NCBI RefSeq assembly: GCF_003012705.1
Contig: NZ_PXYL01000005.1
Location: 248,001-312,000, forward strand
Length of the DNA stretch: 64,000 nucleotides
Reading direction: 5' to 3'
From: Pseudaminobacter soli (ex Li et al. 2025)
Lineage (GTDB): Bacteria; Pseudomonadota; Alphaproteobacteria; Rhizobiales; Rhizobiaceae
Position numbers and translations under genes: made by a program. This document shows positions 55,584-64,000 of this stretch, one piece after another (the first letter of the stretch is position 1; every line of letters starts with the position of its first letter). The notes below the pieces were generated by a model. The model was given only the letters and a program-made list of their open reading frames with translations. It did not search any database and was not told the origin of the DNA.

Positions 55584-56494
55584 TTGAGCCACCTCTCGCT
55601 GCGAGTGCGGAACCAGATGTAGAAGACGTTGGCAAGACCGGTGATGAAGATCATACCGAAGGCCAGCGCATAGCCGAGATGCGGGTTGTGCAGAACGTCG
55701 CCGCGGATCTGCGCATAGAGCAGGATCGGGACGATGTTGAGCGACGAACCGGTCAGCGCATAGGCCGTGGCGATGGCACCGAAGGCGTTGGCGAACAACA
55801 GGATGACGGTGCCGAGAAAACTCGGCCACAGCACCGGGATCACCACCATCCGCCAGAACTGCACCTGCGTGGCCCCCAGCGTGGCGGCGGCCTCGCCCCA
55901 TTCCTTCTTCAAGCCGTCGATGGCGGGCGTGATGATGACCACCATCAGCGGAATCTGGAAGAACAGATAGGTCAGCGTCAGTCCCGCGAAGGACAGAATA
56001 TTGAAGCCGAGCCCGTAGATATTGATGTCGAACCAGGTTCTGAGCAGCACGGTGACCAGTCCGAGCCGGCCGAGCGTGGCGAGGAAGGCGAAGGCCAGCG
56101 GCACGCCGGCAAAATTCGAAGCAACGCCCGAGAACGTCATCGTGGCGGAGCGGACCCAGCGCGGCAGGCCGCCGCGGACGATGGCGATGGAAATGGCGAG
56201 GCCCGCCAGCGCGCCGAGCACGGCCGACGCCAGGCTCACGCGGATGGAAATCCAGTAGGCCGCCAGAATGGACGGCTGGAGCAGCGACGCGATGTTCGCA
56301 AGCGTGAATTCACCCTGATCGTTCTGAAAGGCGCCCACGACCAGATAGAAGGTCGGGAAGATCAGGAACATCAATGCGAAGATGAAGAAGGGGGCAACGC
56401 CCAGCCACTGTAGAGGCAGCCTCAAGCCACCCGCCCGCGCCGGCGGAACGGATTGCCGGGCAGCGGCCGGATCGGAAAAGGTTGCGTCTGTCAT
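55580..56494 (-). CDS. ABC transporter permease, PotB-like
   Basis: 304 residues, six predicted helices with an Ala/Pro-rich N-terminus; PFFIFALMFLIFPTFYLVVG is the first helix region and EAAATLGATQVQFWRMVVIP the coupling loop. It is followed at once by the second permease and lies 58 bases after the binding-protein stop. Confidence 0.88.
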   Translation of the reverse strand: MTDATFSDPAAARQSVPPARAGGLRLPLQWLGVAPFFIFALMFLIFPTFYLVVGAFQNDQGEFTLANIASLLQPSILAAYWISIRVSLASAVLGALAGLAISIAIVRGGLPRWVRSATMTFSGVASNFAGVPLAFAFLATLGRLGLVTVLLRTWFDINIYGLGFNILSFAGLTLTYLFFQIPLMVVIITPAIDGLKKEWGEAAATLGATQVQFWRMVVIPVLWPSFLGTVILLFANAFGAIATAYALTGSSLNIVPILLYAQIRGDVLHNPHLGYALAFGMIFITGLANVFYIWFRTRSERWLK

Positions 56495-56552
56495 GCGGCG
56501 CTATATCCGGAAAGGTCCGGACGGCCTGAACGGCCGCCCGGAATTGCGTTGA

Positions 56553-57659
56553 TTACTGAACGTTGGCGCCGACCACCGAATCCCAGTTCTTGGTGATCTC
56601 TTCCTTGGCCTTGCCCTGGTCGTCGAGCGTCGGGAACACGGCCTTCTCATAGGCAGCGGCCGGCGGCAGCTTGTCGAGCAGTTCCTGCGGGACCTTGCCG
56701 TTCTTGGCGAGATCGTTGAAGCGGATCGGGTGGCAATAGCCCTTCAGCCAGCCGATCTGGCCTTCGTCGGAGTAGAGATACTCCATCCACAGCTTGGCTG
56801 CGTTCGGGTGCGGCGCGTAGGCGCTGATCGCCTGCACGTAGACGCCGGCGACGACGCCCGACTTCGGAACGACGACCTCGACGGGCGGGTTGTTGTTCAG
56901 GTTGTCACGGCCGGAAAGCGCGTTGTAGTCCCAGTTGATCAGGATAGGCGTCTGACCCTGAGCCAGCGTGGCGGGCTTGCCGATGACCGGCACGAAGTTG
57001 CCCTTGGCATTCAGTTCCTTGAAGAAGCCGAGGCCCTTCTCGGCAGCCGAGGCAGCATCGGCGCCACCAGCGGCGAGACCGGAGGCGTAGACGCCCTGGA
57101 TGGCCTGGTTCGAGGCGCGCGGATCGCCGGCAAGGGCGATCGAGTTGGCATACTCGTCCTTCAGCAGGTCAGCCCAGTCGGCCGGAGTGTTCTTGACCAG
57201 GTCCTTGTTCACCATGAAGGAGAGAACGCCGTAATAGTCGCCGTACCAGTAGCCGTCGGCATCCTTGGCGCTGTCAGGGATCGAGTCCCAGGTCGACACC
57301 TTGTAGGGCTGGATCAGGCCATCGGCCTTGGCCTGCGGGCCATAGGAGAGACCGACGTCGATGACGTCAGGAGCCTGCGGGCCCTTATTGTCCTTGTTGG
57401 CCTTGATGGCCTCGACTTCGTCGCTCGAGCCGGCATCCGGGTTGAGCTCGTTGACGGTGATTTCAGGATACTTGGCCTTGAAGCCGGCGATGACTTCGCC
57501 GTAGCCGCACCAGTCATGCGGCAAAGCGATCGTGGTGAGCTGGCCCTCTTCCTTCGCAGCCTTGACCAGTTCGTCCATCGACTGCGCCGAGCCGATAGCC
57601 GTGGTCACCATAAGGGCCGCGCCAGTGAGGGAAAGGATCTTCCCCGTGAACTTGAACAT
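56553..57659 (-). CDS. ABC transporter binding protein, polyamine/Fe3+ (family 1) type
   Basis: 368 residues. Signal peptide to about residue 24 (GAALMVTTAIGSAQS), then ELVKAAKEEGQLTTIALPHD, the family 1 pattern found in proteins for iron, thiamine or polyamines. Start 57659 follows CGGAGAGAG. The gap to the next gene upstream (57660-57876) holds a large nested palindrome. Ligand unknown; it lies downstream of the TRAP/ligase operon but has its own likely promoter. Confidence 0.87.
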   Translation of the reverse strand: MFKFTGKILSLTGAALMVTTAIGSAQSMDELVKAAKEEGQLTTIALPHDWCGYGEVIAGFKAKYPEITVNELNPDAGSSDEVEAIKANKDNKGPQAPDVIDVGLSYGPQAKADGLIQPYKVSTWDSIPDSAKDADGYWYGDYYGVLSFMVNKDLVKNTPADWADLLKDEYANSIALAGDPRASNQAIQGVYASGLAAGGADAASAAEKGLGFFKELNAKGNFVPVIGKPATLAQGQTPILINWDYNALSGRDNLNNNPPVEVVVPKSGVVAGVYVQAISAYAPHPNAAKLWMEYLYSDEGQIGWLKGYCHPIRFNDLAKNGKVPQELLDKLPPAAAYEKAVFPTLDDQGKAKEEITKNWDSVVGANVQ

Positions 57660-57784
57660 ATCTCTCTCCGTTTGACTGACGCCCTGCGACGCCTGCGATG
57701 CGGTTATCTCGATTTGATGACAGTTATGTGAAAACCTGCCCCTCGGACTCCCCCCGAGCAGCAAAATCTAACTACTTTTCCGCA

Positions 57785-57841
57785 GGACTGGCAATCGTCG
57801 CCGGTTGTTTTCCGGCTAATGATTTTTCTGACTGCCAGTCC
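57785..57841. repeat. Nested palindrome in the gap after the alcohol dehydrogenase gene
   Basis: Outer arms GGACTGGCA and TGCCAGTCC (9 bp) enclose an inner stem GCCGG-TTGTTTT-CCGGC. It lies about 36 bases past the alcohol dehydrogenase stop and about 125 before the binding-protein start. It could end the upstream operon, or be a mobile palindromic element; it also contains runs of T on the plus strand. Confidence 0.5.
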
Positions 57842-57876
57842 CGCATTACCCCTCCCCTCATTTATTGCATTATGGC

Positions 57877-59049
57877 TTAGAGAGTCCCCTCGATAGCGTT
57901 GTCGAGCAGCGTCGACGCCGCCTTCTTGGTGAGCTTCACCGGATTGCCGCCGGCGGTCGGATCGACCACCGCCATGTCGGCAATCAGCGTCTTGCGCTTC
58001 TTGTCCATGTCGAGCCCTTTGATGAGCTCAGGCAGGGTGTGCGGAACCTTGAGTTCCTTGCGCAGCTTGAGCACCGACTTGGCAAACCCGTCGAAGCCGC
58101 CCTTGATGCCGAGATAGCCGGTGAGCCGCACGATGCGGTCCTCGATCGCCTCGCGGTTGAAGGCGAGCACATAGGGCATGAAGACGGCGTTGGTCATGCC
58201 GTGATGGGTGTCATAGAGCGCGCCGATCGGATGCGACATGGAATGGATCGCGCCGAGCCCCTTCTGGAAGGCGGTGGCGCCCATGGCGGCCGCGCTCATC
58301 ATGTGCGCACGCGCGGTCAGATCCTTGCCGTTGGCATAGGCCTTGGGCAGGTTCTCGAGCACGAGACGCATGCCCTCCACAGCAATGCCGTCGGCCATCG
58401 GGTGGTAGCCGGGCGCGCAATAGGCTTCCAGGCAGTGGGCGAAGGCGTCCATGCCGGTACCGGCGGTGATGAAGGGCGGCATCCCGGTGGTCAGTTCCGG
58501 ATCGGCGATCACGATGGCCGGCAGCATCTTCGGATGGAAGATGACCTTCTTGGTGTGCGTCGCCTCATGGGTCACGACACCTGCGCGGCCGACTTCCGAA
58601 CCCGTGCCGGCCGTCGTCGGCACGGCGATGATCGGGGCGATGGCGTCCGCGTCGGCGCGGGTCCACCAGTCGCCGATATCCTCGAAATCCCAGACCGGAC
58701 GGGTCTGACCGGCCTGGAAGGCGATCAGCTTGCCGAGATCGAGCGCCGAGCCGCCGCCGAAGGCGATGACGCCGTCATGCTTGCCTGCCTTGAAGGCGGC
58801 GATGCCGGCAGTGAGATTCGATTCCACCGGGTTGGGCTTCACATCGGAGAAGACGCCGTAAGGGATCTTGGCGTCATCGAGGATTTTCAGCGTCGAGGCG
58901 ACGACCGGCAGCTTGGCCAGGCCCGGGTCAGTGACGAACAGCGGCTTCTTGATGCCGGTCGCGGCCAGCGCGTCCGGCAGCTCAGAAATACGCCCGGCCC
59001 CGAAGCGGACGGTGGTGGGATAATTCCATTTGGAAACGAGTTTAGACAT
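57877..59049 (-). CDS. Iron-containing (group III) alcohol dehydrogenase
   Basis: 390 residues. Dehydroquinate-synthase-like fold with GGGSALDLGKLIAFQ (NAD site), TTAGTGSEV and metal ligands in the pattern TAGTGMDAFAHCLEAY plus GAIHSMSHPIGALYDTHHG, where His residues bind the metal. Oxidises an alcohol to an aldehyde with NAD. It closes the operon behind an aldehyde dehydrogenase and a ligase, so it is likely the first oxidation step on a ligated amino alcohol. Confidence 0.9.
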   Translation of the reverse strand: MSKLVSKWNYPTTVRFGAGRISELPDALAATGIKKPLFVTDPGLAKLPVVASTLKILDDAKIPYGVFSDVKPNPVESNLTAGIAAFKAGKHDGVIAFGGGSALDLGKLIAFQAGQTRPVWDFEDIGDWWTRADADAIAPIIAVPTTAGTGSEVGRAGVVTHEATHTKKVIFHPKMLPAIVIADPELTTGMPPFITAGTGMDAFAHCLEAYCAPGYHPMADGIAVEGMRLVLENLPKAYANGKDLTARAHMMSAAAMGATAFQKGLGAIHSMSHPIGALYDTHHGMTNAVFMPYVLAFNREAIEDRIVRLTGYLGIKGGFDGFAKSVLKLRKELKVPHTLPELIKGLDMDKKRKTLIADMAVVDPTAGGNPVKLTKKAASTLLDNAIEGTL

Positions 59050-59065
59050 CGAATTCTCTTTCGGA

Positions 59066-60454
59066 TCAAATCTGTTCGCGCAGGTGGAAGGACTTCGGCC
59101 GCGTCAGGTTCTCGTAGCCGATGGCCGAAAGGGCGGCGCCCTTACCGGTGTCCTTCACGCCCGTCCACACGAGTGCCGGATCGAGATAGTCGCAGCGGTT
59201 CATGAACACGGTACCGGTCTCGACGCGGTCGCCCAGCGAGACGGCGTGCTCGACATCGCTGGTCCAGATCGAGGCGGTGAGGCCATAGGGGCTGTCGTTC
59301 ATCAGCGCGATGGCTTCCTCGTCGTTACGCACCTTCATGATGCCGACGATGGGCCCAAAGCTCTCCTCGCGCATGACGCTCATCTGGTGGTCGACATTGG
59401 TCAGCACCTCGGGCGCCAGATAGGGCGAGCCGGCGGTGTCCTGGTCGACCTTCATGTTGACGTGCGCGGCCGCGCCCTTGCGCAGCGCTTCGGCCTTCTG
59501 CTCGCGAATGAAGTCGGCAAAGCGCGCCTGCGCCATTGGCCCCATGGTGGTCGACTGGTCGAGCGGGTTGCCGACGACATAGTCCTTGGTCACCGAGATG
59601 AAGCCTTCGACGAAATCGTCATAGACCTTCTCATGCACATAGACGCGCTCGATACCGCAGCAGCACTGGCCCGAATTGTAGAAGGCGCCGTCCACCAGAT
59701 TGGCGATGGCGTGGTCGAGCTTTGCGTCGGGCAGCACATAGGCCGGGTCCTTGCCGCCGAGCTCGAGGCCCATGGTCATGAAGGTGCCGGCCGCGGCCCG
59801 CTCGATCGCCTTGCCGCCCGCCACCGAGCCGGTGAAGTTGACGTGGTCAATCTTGCCGGAGCCGAGCAGCTTTTCGGTCTGCGCATGGTTGAGCACGACG
59901 TTCTGGAACACGCCCTTGGGCAGGCCGATCTTGTCGAAGGCCTGCTGGAAGCGCTCGCCCACGACGAGCGTCTGCGCCGCATGCTTGAGGATGACGGTGG
60001 AGCCGGCCATCAGCGCCGGAACGATGGTGTTGACCGCGGTGAGATAGGGATAGTTCCACGGCGCGATTACCATGACGACGCCGAGCGGGTCGCGCTTCAC
60101 ATAGCGGCGAAAACCGTCCTTCGGGTTCGAGGCCATGACCGGCTTCAGCGCCTGCTCGGCGATCTCGACCATGTAGTTGGTTCGTTCCTTCACGCCGCCG
60201 AACTCGCCGCCATAGCGGGTGGGACGGCCCATCTGCCAGGCGATCTCGGGCACGATCTCGTCGGTCATCGCCACCAGGGCTTCGAGGAAGGCGAGCATGT
60301 ATTTGCCGCGCTCGGCAATGGACGTCTGCGCCCAGGCGACCTGCGCGGCACGTGCGCGCTCGACCACGGCGTTGAGCGTCTGGTCGGTGGCAATCGGACG
60401 CTCGGCATAGATCGAGCCGTCGATGGGGGATTTGAGCTTGACCGTCTCGGTCAT
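59066..60454 (-). CDS. Aldehyde dehydrogenase
   Basis: 462 residues, on the short side. Glu231 in GLELGGKDPA and a Cys triplet at 264-266 (SGQCCCG), the middle one lining up with the usual nucleophile. NAD loop PWNYPYLTAVNT is intact. It begins 68 bases after the ligase gene and ends 16 before the alcohol dehydrogenase start. Expected to oxidise the aldehyde made by that dehydrogenase, giving a gamma-glutamyl amino acid if the ligase has acted first. Confidence 0.88.
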   Translation of the reverse strand: MTETVKLKSPIDGSIYAERPIATDQTLNAVVERARAAQVAWAQTSIAERGKYMLAFLEALVAMTDEIVPEIAWQMGRPTRYGGEFGGVKERTNYMVEIAEQALKPVMASNPKDGFRRYVKRDPLGVVMVIAPWNYPYLTAVNTIVPALMAGSTVILKHAAQTLVVGERFQQAFDKIGLPKGVFQNVVLNHAQTEKLLGSGKIDHVNFTGSVAGGKAIERAAAGTFMTMGLELGGKDPAYVLPDAKLDHAIANLVDGAFYNSGQCCCGIERVYVHEKVYDDFVEGFISVTKDYVVGNPLDQSTTMGPMAQARFADFIREQKAEALRKGAAAHVNMKVDQDTAGSPYLAPEVLTNVDHQMSVMREESFGPIVGIMKVRNDEEAIALMNDSPYGLTASIWTSDVEHAVSLGDRVETGTVFMNRCDYLDPALVWTGVKDTGKGAALSAIGYENLTRPKSFHLREQI

Positions 60455-60521
60455 GGTTTCAGTCCTTCTTCATGCGAAATGCGGGTGGTCACGGGCGCCG
60501 CCGCTCGCGGCGGCGCCGAGA

Positions 60522-61892
60522 TTAGTACCGCTCGAAGCCTCTGTGCAGCTCCCAGTCGGTGATGCGGCGGTCATATTCGAGCTGCTCCCAGCGGGCGGTG
60601 TGCAGATAGTGGCCGATCACATCCTCGCCGAAGGCCTCGCGCAGCATTGTCGATTTCTCCAGCGTCTCGATGGCGCCGCGAAGCGTCTTGGGAATTTCGG
60701 GCAGTTCGGCTGCCTGATAGGCGTCGCCCACGAAAGGCTTCTGCAGCTCGAGCTTCTCGTCGATGCCGGCAAGACCCGCCGCGATCAGCGCCGCAAAGGC
60801 GAGATACGGGTTGAGATCGGCGCCGCCGATGCGGCACTCCATGCGCACGCCCTTCGAACCCATGCCGCAGAGGCGGAAGCCGGCGGTGCGGTTGTCCTCG
60901 CTCCACATGATCTTGGTCGGCGCAAAGGTGCCCGCCTGGAAGCGCTTGTAGGAATTGACGTAGGGCGCCAGGAACCAGGTGAATTCCTTGGCATATTTCA
61001 GCTGGCCGGCGGCCCACTGGTGGCCGAGCTTGGTCATGCCGTACTCGCCTTGTCTGTCGAAGAACAGCGGCGTTGCGCCGTCCGCGCTCCACAGCGAGTT
61101 GTGGATGTGGCTCGAATTGCCGGCAAGGCCGTAATTGTACTTGGCCATGAAGCTGACTGCCTGCCCCATGCCCTCGGCGATTTCCTTGGCACCGTTCTTC
61201 AGGATGACATGGCGGTCGGCCATCTCCAGCGCTTCGGCGTAGCGGACGTTGATCTCTTCCTGGCCGGGGCCCCACTCGCCCTTGGAGTTCTCGATCGGGA
61301 TACCCGCCGCCTCCATGTCGTTGCGCAGCTTGCGCATATAGGGCTCTTCCTTGGTGGTGATGCCGATCAGGTAGTCGCCGATATAGGGAGAGGCGGTCTG
61401 CAGGCTCTGCCAATGCTTGGCGCGCGCGCTGTCATAGGTTTCGCTGAACAGGTAGAATTCGAGTTCCGAGGCGAAATAAGCGAGATAGCCGCGCTCCTGC
61501 AGGCGCTTCACCTGGCGGCGCAGAATGGCGCGCGGCGAATGCGACAGGTCGGCATGGTCGTGGTGATCGAGCACGTCGCACAGCACCAGCGCCGTCTTTT
61601 CCAGCCACGGCACATATCGCAGCGTGGCAAGGTCCGGCTTCATGACGAAGTCGCCATAGCCCTTCGACCAGCTGGCCGCCTTGTAGCCCGGCACCGGCTC
61701 CATATCGATGTCGTCGGCCAGGAGGTAATTGCAGCCATGCGTCTCGTCATGCGCGGAATCGACGAAATATCGGGCCAGGAAGCGTTTGCCGATGAGACGG
61801 CCCTGCATATCGACGGCGCAAGCGAGAACCGTGTCGATCTCGTTCTCTGCCACTGCCTTCTTCAACTGATCGAATGAAAGATTTCCGGCCAT
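60522..61892 (-). CDS. Glutamine-synthetase-like gamma-glutamyl-amine ligase (PuuA/IpuC type)
   Basis: 456 residues. ATP-site ASELEFYLF, glutamate-site NSSHIHNSLW, and SEDNRTAGFRLCG with MECRIGGADLNPYLAFAAL, all of the glutamine-synthetase fold. The length and these loops match the PuuA/IpuC group, which joins glutamate to putrescine, isopropylamine, ethanolamine or aniline rather than to ammonia. Being followed by an aldehyde and an alcohol dehydrogenase supports an amino-alcohol substrate. True ammonia assimilation is unlikely in this setting. Confidence 0.88.
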   Translation of the reverse strand: MAGNLSFDQLKKAVAENEIDTVLACAVDMQGRLIGKRFLARYFVDSAHDETHGCNYLLADDIDMEPVPGYKAASWSKGYGDFVMKPDLATLRYVPWLEKTALVLCDVLDHHDHADLSHSPRAILRRQVKRLQERGYLAYFASELEFYLFSETYDSARAKHWQSLQTASPYIGDYLIGITTKEEPYMRKLRNDMEAAGIPIENSKGEWGPGQEEINVRYAEALEMADRHVILKNGAKEIAEGMGQAVSFMAKYNYGLAGNSSHIHNSLWSADGATPLFFDRQGEYGMTKLGHQWAAGQLKYAKEFTWFLAPYVNSYKRFQAGTFAPTKIMWSEDNRTAGFRLCGMGSKGVRMECRIGGADLNPYLAFAALIAAGLAGIDEKLELQKPFVGDAYQAAELPEIPKTLRGAIETLEKSTMLREAFGEDVIGHYLHTARWEQLEYDRRITDWELHRGFERY

Positions 61893-62004
61893 TTTCTACT
61901 CCGCCGCCAACGCGGCCGCATCAGTGTTTCAACAATCTTTGCTTCAACGGGTGAGCCCGGCCAACTGACGCGGCCGGGCTGAGTGCATTGCGGATTGGCG
62001 CCGC

Positions 62005-63072
62005 TCAGGCGTAGCGATAGGGCGGGCCGGCCTTTTCCATGGTCTCGCGGTAATCCTTGAGGATCTTGACCACCTTGGCGCAGCGCGGGCTCTGGGATGC
62101 GATGTCGTCCCAGAACTTCTGCGCTTCGTCTTCGACCGTCTTCCACTCGGCACCGGGAATGGTGGTGAGTTCGTACTTGCCGCCGGTGGTGCGGTAGTGC
62201 GCCTCGCCCCACCAGTACCAGTGCTGGCGGTAGTAGTGAGATGTGTCCATCGCCATCTGGAACAGCTGCTTCAGATGATCCGGCACCGCGTTCCACTTCT
62301 CGGTGTTGGCGAAGAACGAGCCTGCCCAGGCGCCCGAGATGTTGTTCGTGAGGTAGTACTTGGTCACGTCGGCCCAGCCGACGGTGTAGCACTCGGTGAT
62401 GCCGCACCAGCAGATGCCGTCGAGCTCGCCGGTCTGGATCGCCACCTGCACGTCTTCATAAGGCAGCGAGACCGGAACCACGCCGAAGCGCTGCATGAAG
62501 CGGCCGCCGGTCGGGAACATGTAGACGCGCAGGCCCTTGAGGTCTTCGACCGAGCGGATCGGCTTGGTGGTGGCGAAGTTGCAGGGATCCCACGAACCGG
62601 CGCTCAGCCAGGTCACGCCCTGCACTTCGCTATAGGCTTCCTGCCAGATCTCCTTGAGGCCGTACCATTCCCAGAGCGTCGGGATGTCGAGGCTGTAGCG
62701 CGAGGCGAAGGGGAAGTAGGCGCCGAACACGGCAACGTCGACGGGTGCTGCCGCCGAGTCGTCGTCGCTCTGGGCGGCGTCCAGCGTGCCCGCCTGCACG
62801 GCGCGAAACAGTTCGCCCTGCGGCACCAGCTGGTCCGCAGTGTACATCTCGATCACCATCTCGCCATTTGCCGCCTTGTTGAAGGCGTCCACGGCGGGCT
62901 TGCACACATGCTCGGCCAGCGCCGGACCCGCATAGGTCTGGAGCCGCCATTTGATCGGGCTCTGCGCCCGCACATACGGCATGGCGAGCGTTGACGCGCC
63001 CACCGCGCCGGCCGTCACGGCACCCGCCTTCTTGAAGAAGTCGCGTTTGCTGATCTTTATGCGGTCGTTCAT
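62005..63072 (-). CDS. TRAP transporter substrate-binding protein (DctP family)
   Basis: 355 residues. Twin-arginine-like start ISKRDFFKKAGAVTAGAVG with cleavage after VRA near residue 35, then the DctP fold with GLKIRV-type segment LKGLRVYMFPTGGRFMQRFG and the specificity loop VQVAIQTGELDG. It catches the substrate in the periplasm for the DctM permease encoded just upstream. ATG 63072 follows GGGAG; ATGs at 63087 and 63111 are less likely. Confidence 0.9.
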   Translation of the reverse strand: MNDRIKISKRDFFKKAGAVTAGAVGASTLAMPYVRAQSPIKWRLQTYAGPALAEHVCKPAVDAFNKAANGEMVIEMYTADQLVPQGELFRAVQAGTLDAAQSDDDSAAAPVDVAVFGAYFPFASRYSLDIPTLWEWYGLKEIWQEAYSEVQGVTWLSAGSWDPCNFATTKPIRSVEDLKGLRVYMFPTGGRFMQRFGVVPVSLPYEDVQVAIQTGELDGICWCGITECYTVGWADVTKYYLTNNISGAWAGSFFANTEKWNAVPDHLKQLFQMAMDTSHYYRQHWYWWGEAHYRTTGGKYELTTIPGAEWKTVEDEAQKFWDDIASQSPRCAKVVKILKDYRETMEKAGPPYRYA

Positions 63073-63202
63073 CTCACAATCTCCCATTGTGCTTTCGGCT
63101 TGATTATTCACCCTCTTGGCCGGAGCGCGCCGAACCCTCCGACGGCCTTTCCTCTCCTGTTCACTGCTTCTTGTCTGGGTCCCCTCTCATGTTCCGCTCC
63201 CG

Positions 63203-64000
63203 TCAGTGTGCCGTGTAATATTCAGGCAGCCACAGCGCGATCTGCGGGAACACCATGATGATGATCAGCGACAGCACCATCAGGAAGAAGAACGGGATGA
63301 TGGAGCGGTAGATGTCGAGCAGCGTGATCTCGGGCGGTGCCATGGCGCGCATCAGGAACAGGTTGTAGCCGAAGGGCGGAGTGATGTAGGCGATCTGGCA
63401 CGTGATGGTGTAGAGCACGCCGAACCAGATCGGGTTGAAGCCCAGGCTGATGATGAGCGGAATGTATAGCGGCGCCACGATCACCAGCATGGCGGTGTCG
63501 TCCAGGAACGTTCCCATGATCAGGAACGACACCAGCATCATGATGAGGATTTCCCAGGGGCTGAGATCCCAGGTCTCCAGCAGCAGCGTCTTCACCGCCT
63601 TGACCGCGCCCAGCCCGTCATAGACCGAGCTGAAGCACAGCGCAGCCAGGATGATCCACATGAACATGCAGCTGATGGTCAACGTGTTGCGCGTGCACAG
63701 TTCCATCACGTTGCGGTTGAGATTGCCGGTGACCCACGCGGCAAGGGTGGCCAGCACGGCCCCCACCACCGAGCTTTCCACCAGGCTGGTGGTGCCGGTG
63801 AGGAACAGGCCCATCATGATGCCGAAGATGGCGAGCGGGATAATTCCCTTGCGCAGCAGAGAGAACTTCTCCGCCCAGGTGATGCTCGCGCGTTCCTCTG
63901 CCGGCAATGCCGGGCCGATCTCCGGATTGATGAGGCAGCGGACGTAGATGTAGATGGCGAAGATGGCCGCCATCATCAGGCCCGGGCCGACACCGGCGAG
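63203..64000 (-). CDS. TRAP transporter large permease DctM, 5' end cut by the window
   Basis: 266 codons are visible; the frame runs on past the window edge without a start. The membrane segments and motifs (GVGPGLMMAAIF, FLDDTAMLVIVAPLYIPL, QIAYITPPFGYNLFL) are those of DctM. It drives solute uptake with an ion gradient together with DctP (130 bases downstream on the same strand) and a small DctQ subunit that must lie outside the window. Confidence 0.93.
   Translation of the reverse strand, partial: LAGVGPGLMMAAIFAIYIYVRCLINPEIGPALPAEERASITWAEKFSLLRKGIIPLAIFGIMMGLFLTGTTSLVESSVVGAVLATLAAWVTGNLNRNVMELCTRNTLTISCMFMWIILAALCFSSVYDGLGAVKAVKTLLLETWDLSPWEILIMMLVSFLIMGTFLDDTAMLVIVAPLYIPLIISLGFNPIWFGVLYTITCQIAYITPPFGYNLFLMRAMAPPEITLLDIYRSIIPFFFLMVLSLIIIMVFPQIALWLPEYYTAH

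Overview
The window is about 64 kb of GC-rich DNA from what looks like an alphaproteobacterium of the Rhizobiales, most like Phyllobacteriaceae or Mesorhizobium. This is inferred from codon use, a GCG_CRPN-type repeat protein, a rhizobial-style extragenic palindrome at 37264-37327, the many ABC and TRAP solute uptake systems, and a four-subunit sarcosine oxidase operon. I saw no rRNA, tRNA, CRISPR array, IS element or phage gene. It reads as a catabolic region built from self-contained modules, each with a transporter, enzymes and usually a regulator.

Layout. 1-2.3 kb: a cut-off membrane protein, a Tyr/Gly-rich repeat protein and a DapF-type epimerase. 2.3-8.4 kb: an RpiR regulator, a polyamine-type ABC transporter (binding protein divergent from ATPase and two permeases) and a DmpA-type aminopeptidase. 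8.4-11.5 kb: a frameshifted AraC/HpaA-type regulator and hpaBC (4-hydroxyphenylacetate hydroxylase). 11.5-21.2 kb: an uncharacterised amine-catabolic block: aldehyde dehydrogenase and APC permease on one strand, and IclR regulator, Tm-1-like protein, HAD phosphatase, two class-III aminotransferase-fold enzymes and an APH-type kinase on the other. 21.2-27.3 kb: hpaR and hpaF-E-D-G-H-I, the homoprotocatechuate meta-cleavage pathway, ending in a good terminator. 27.4-31.4 kb: a second polyamine-type ABC transporter.

31.7-37.3 kb: phosphoketolase, acetate kinase and a P1B-type metal ATPase with a TPCPL motif, behind a candidate FixK/FNR box, which suggests a low-oxygen module. 37.4-47.0 kb: a peptide-use operon (S9 peptidase, FAD oxidoreductase, dipeptide ABC transporter, M19-type dipeptidase) divergent from a TetR-type regulator. 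48.1-53.1 kb: soxBDAG (sarcosine oxidase). 53.7-57.7 kb: a third polyamine/iron-type ABC transporter. 57.9-64 kb: TRAP transporter, glutamine-synthetase-like ligase, aldehyde dehydrogenase and iron-type alcohol dehydrogenase, which fits catabolism of a gamma-glutamylated amine or amino alcohol.

How the parts fit. The hpa pathway is complete from 4-hydroxyphenylacetate to pyruvate plus succinic semialdehyde but is split by the 10-kb amine block. The window also holds two different potential routes for amino alcohols: phosphorylation then phospho-lyase, and gamma-glutamylation then two oxidations. A shared 10-base motif lies upstream of both the peptide operon and the sarcosine oxidase operon, which suggests common control. 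All functions are read from sequence alone; substrates of the transporters and of the two amine modules are inference.
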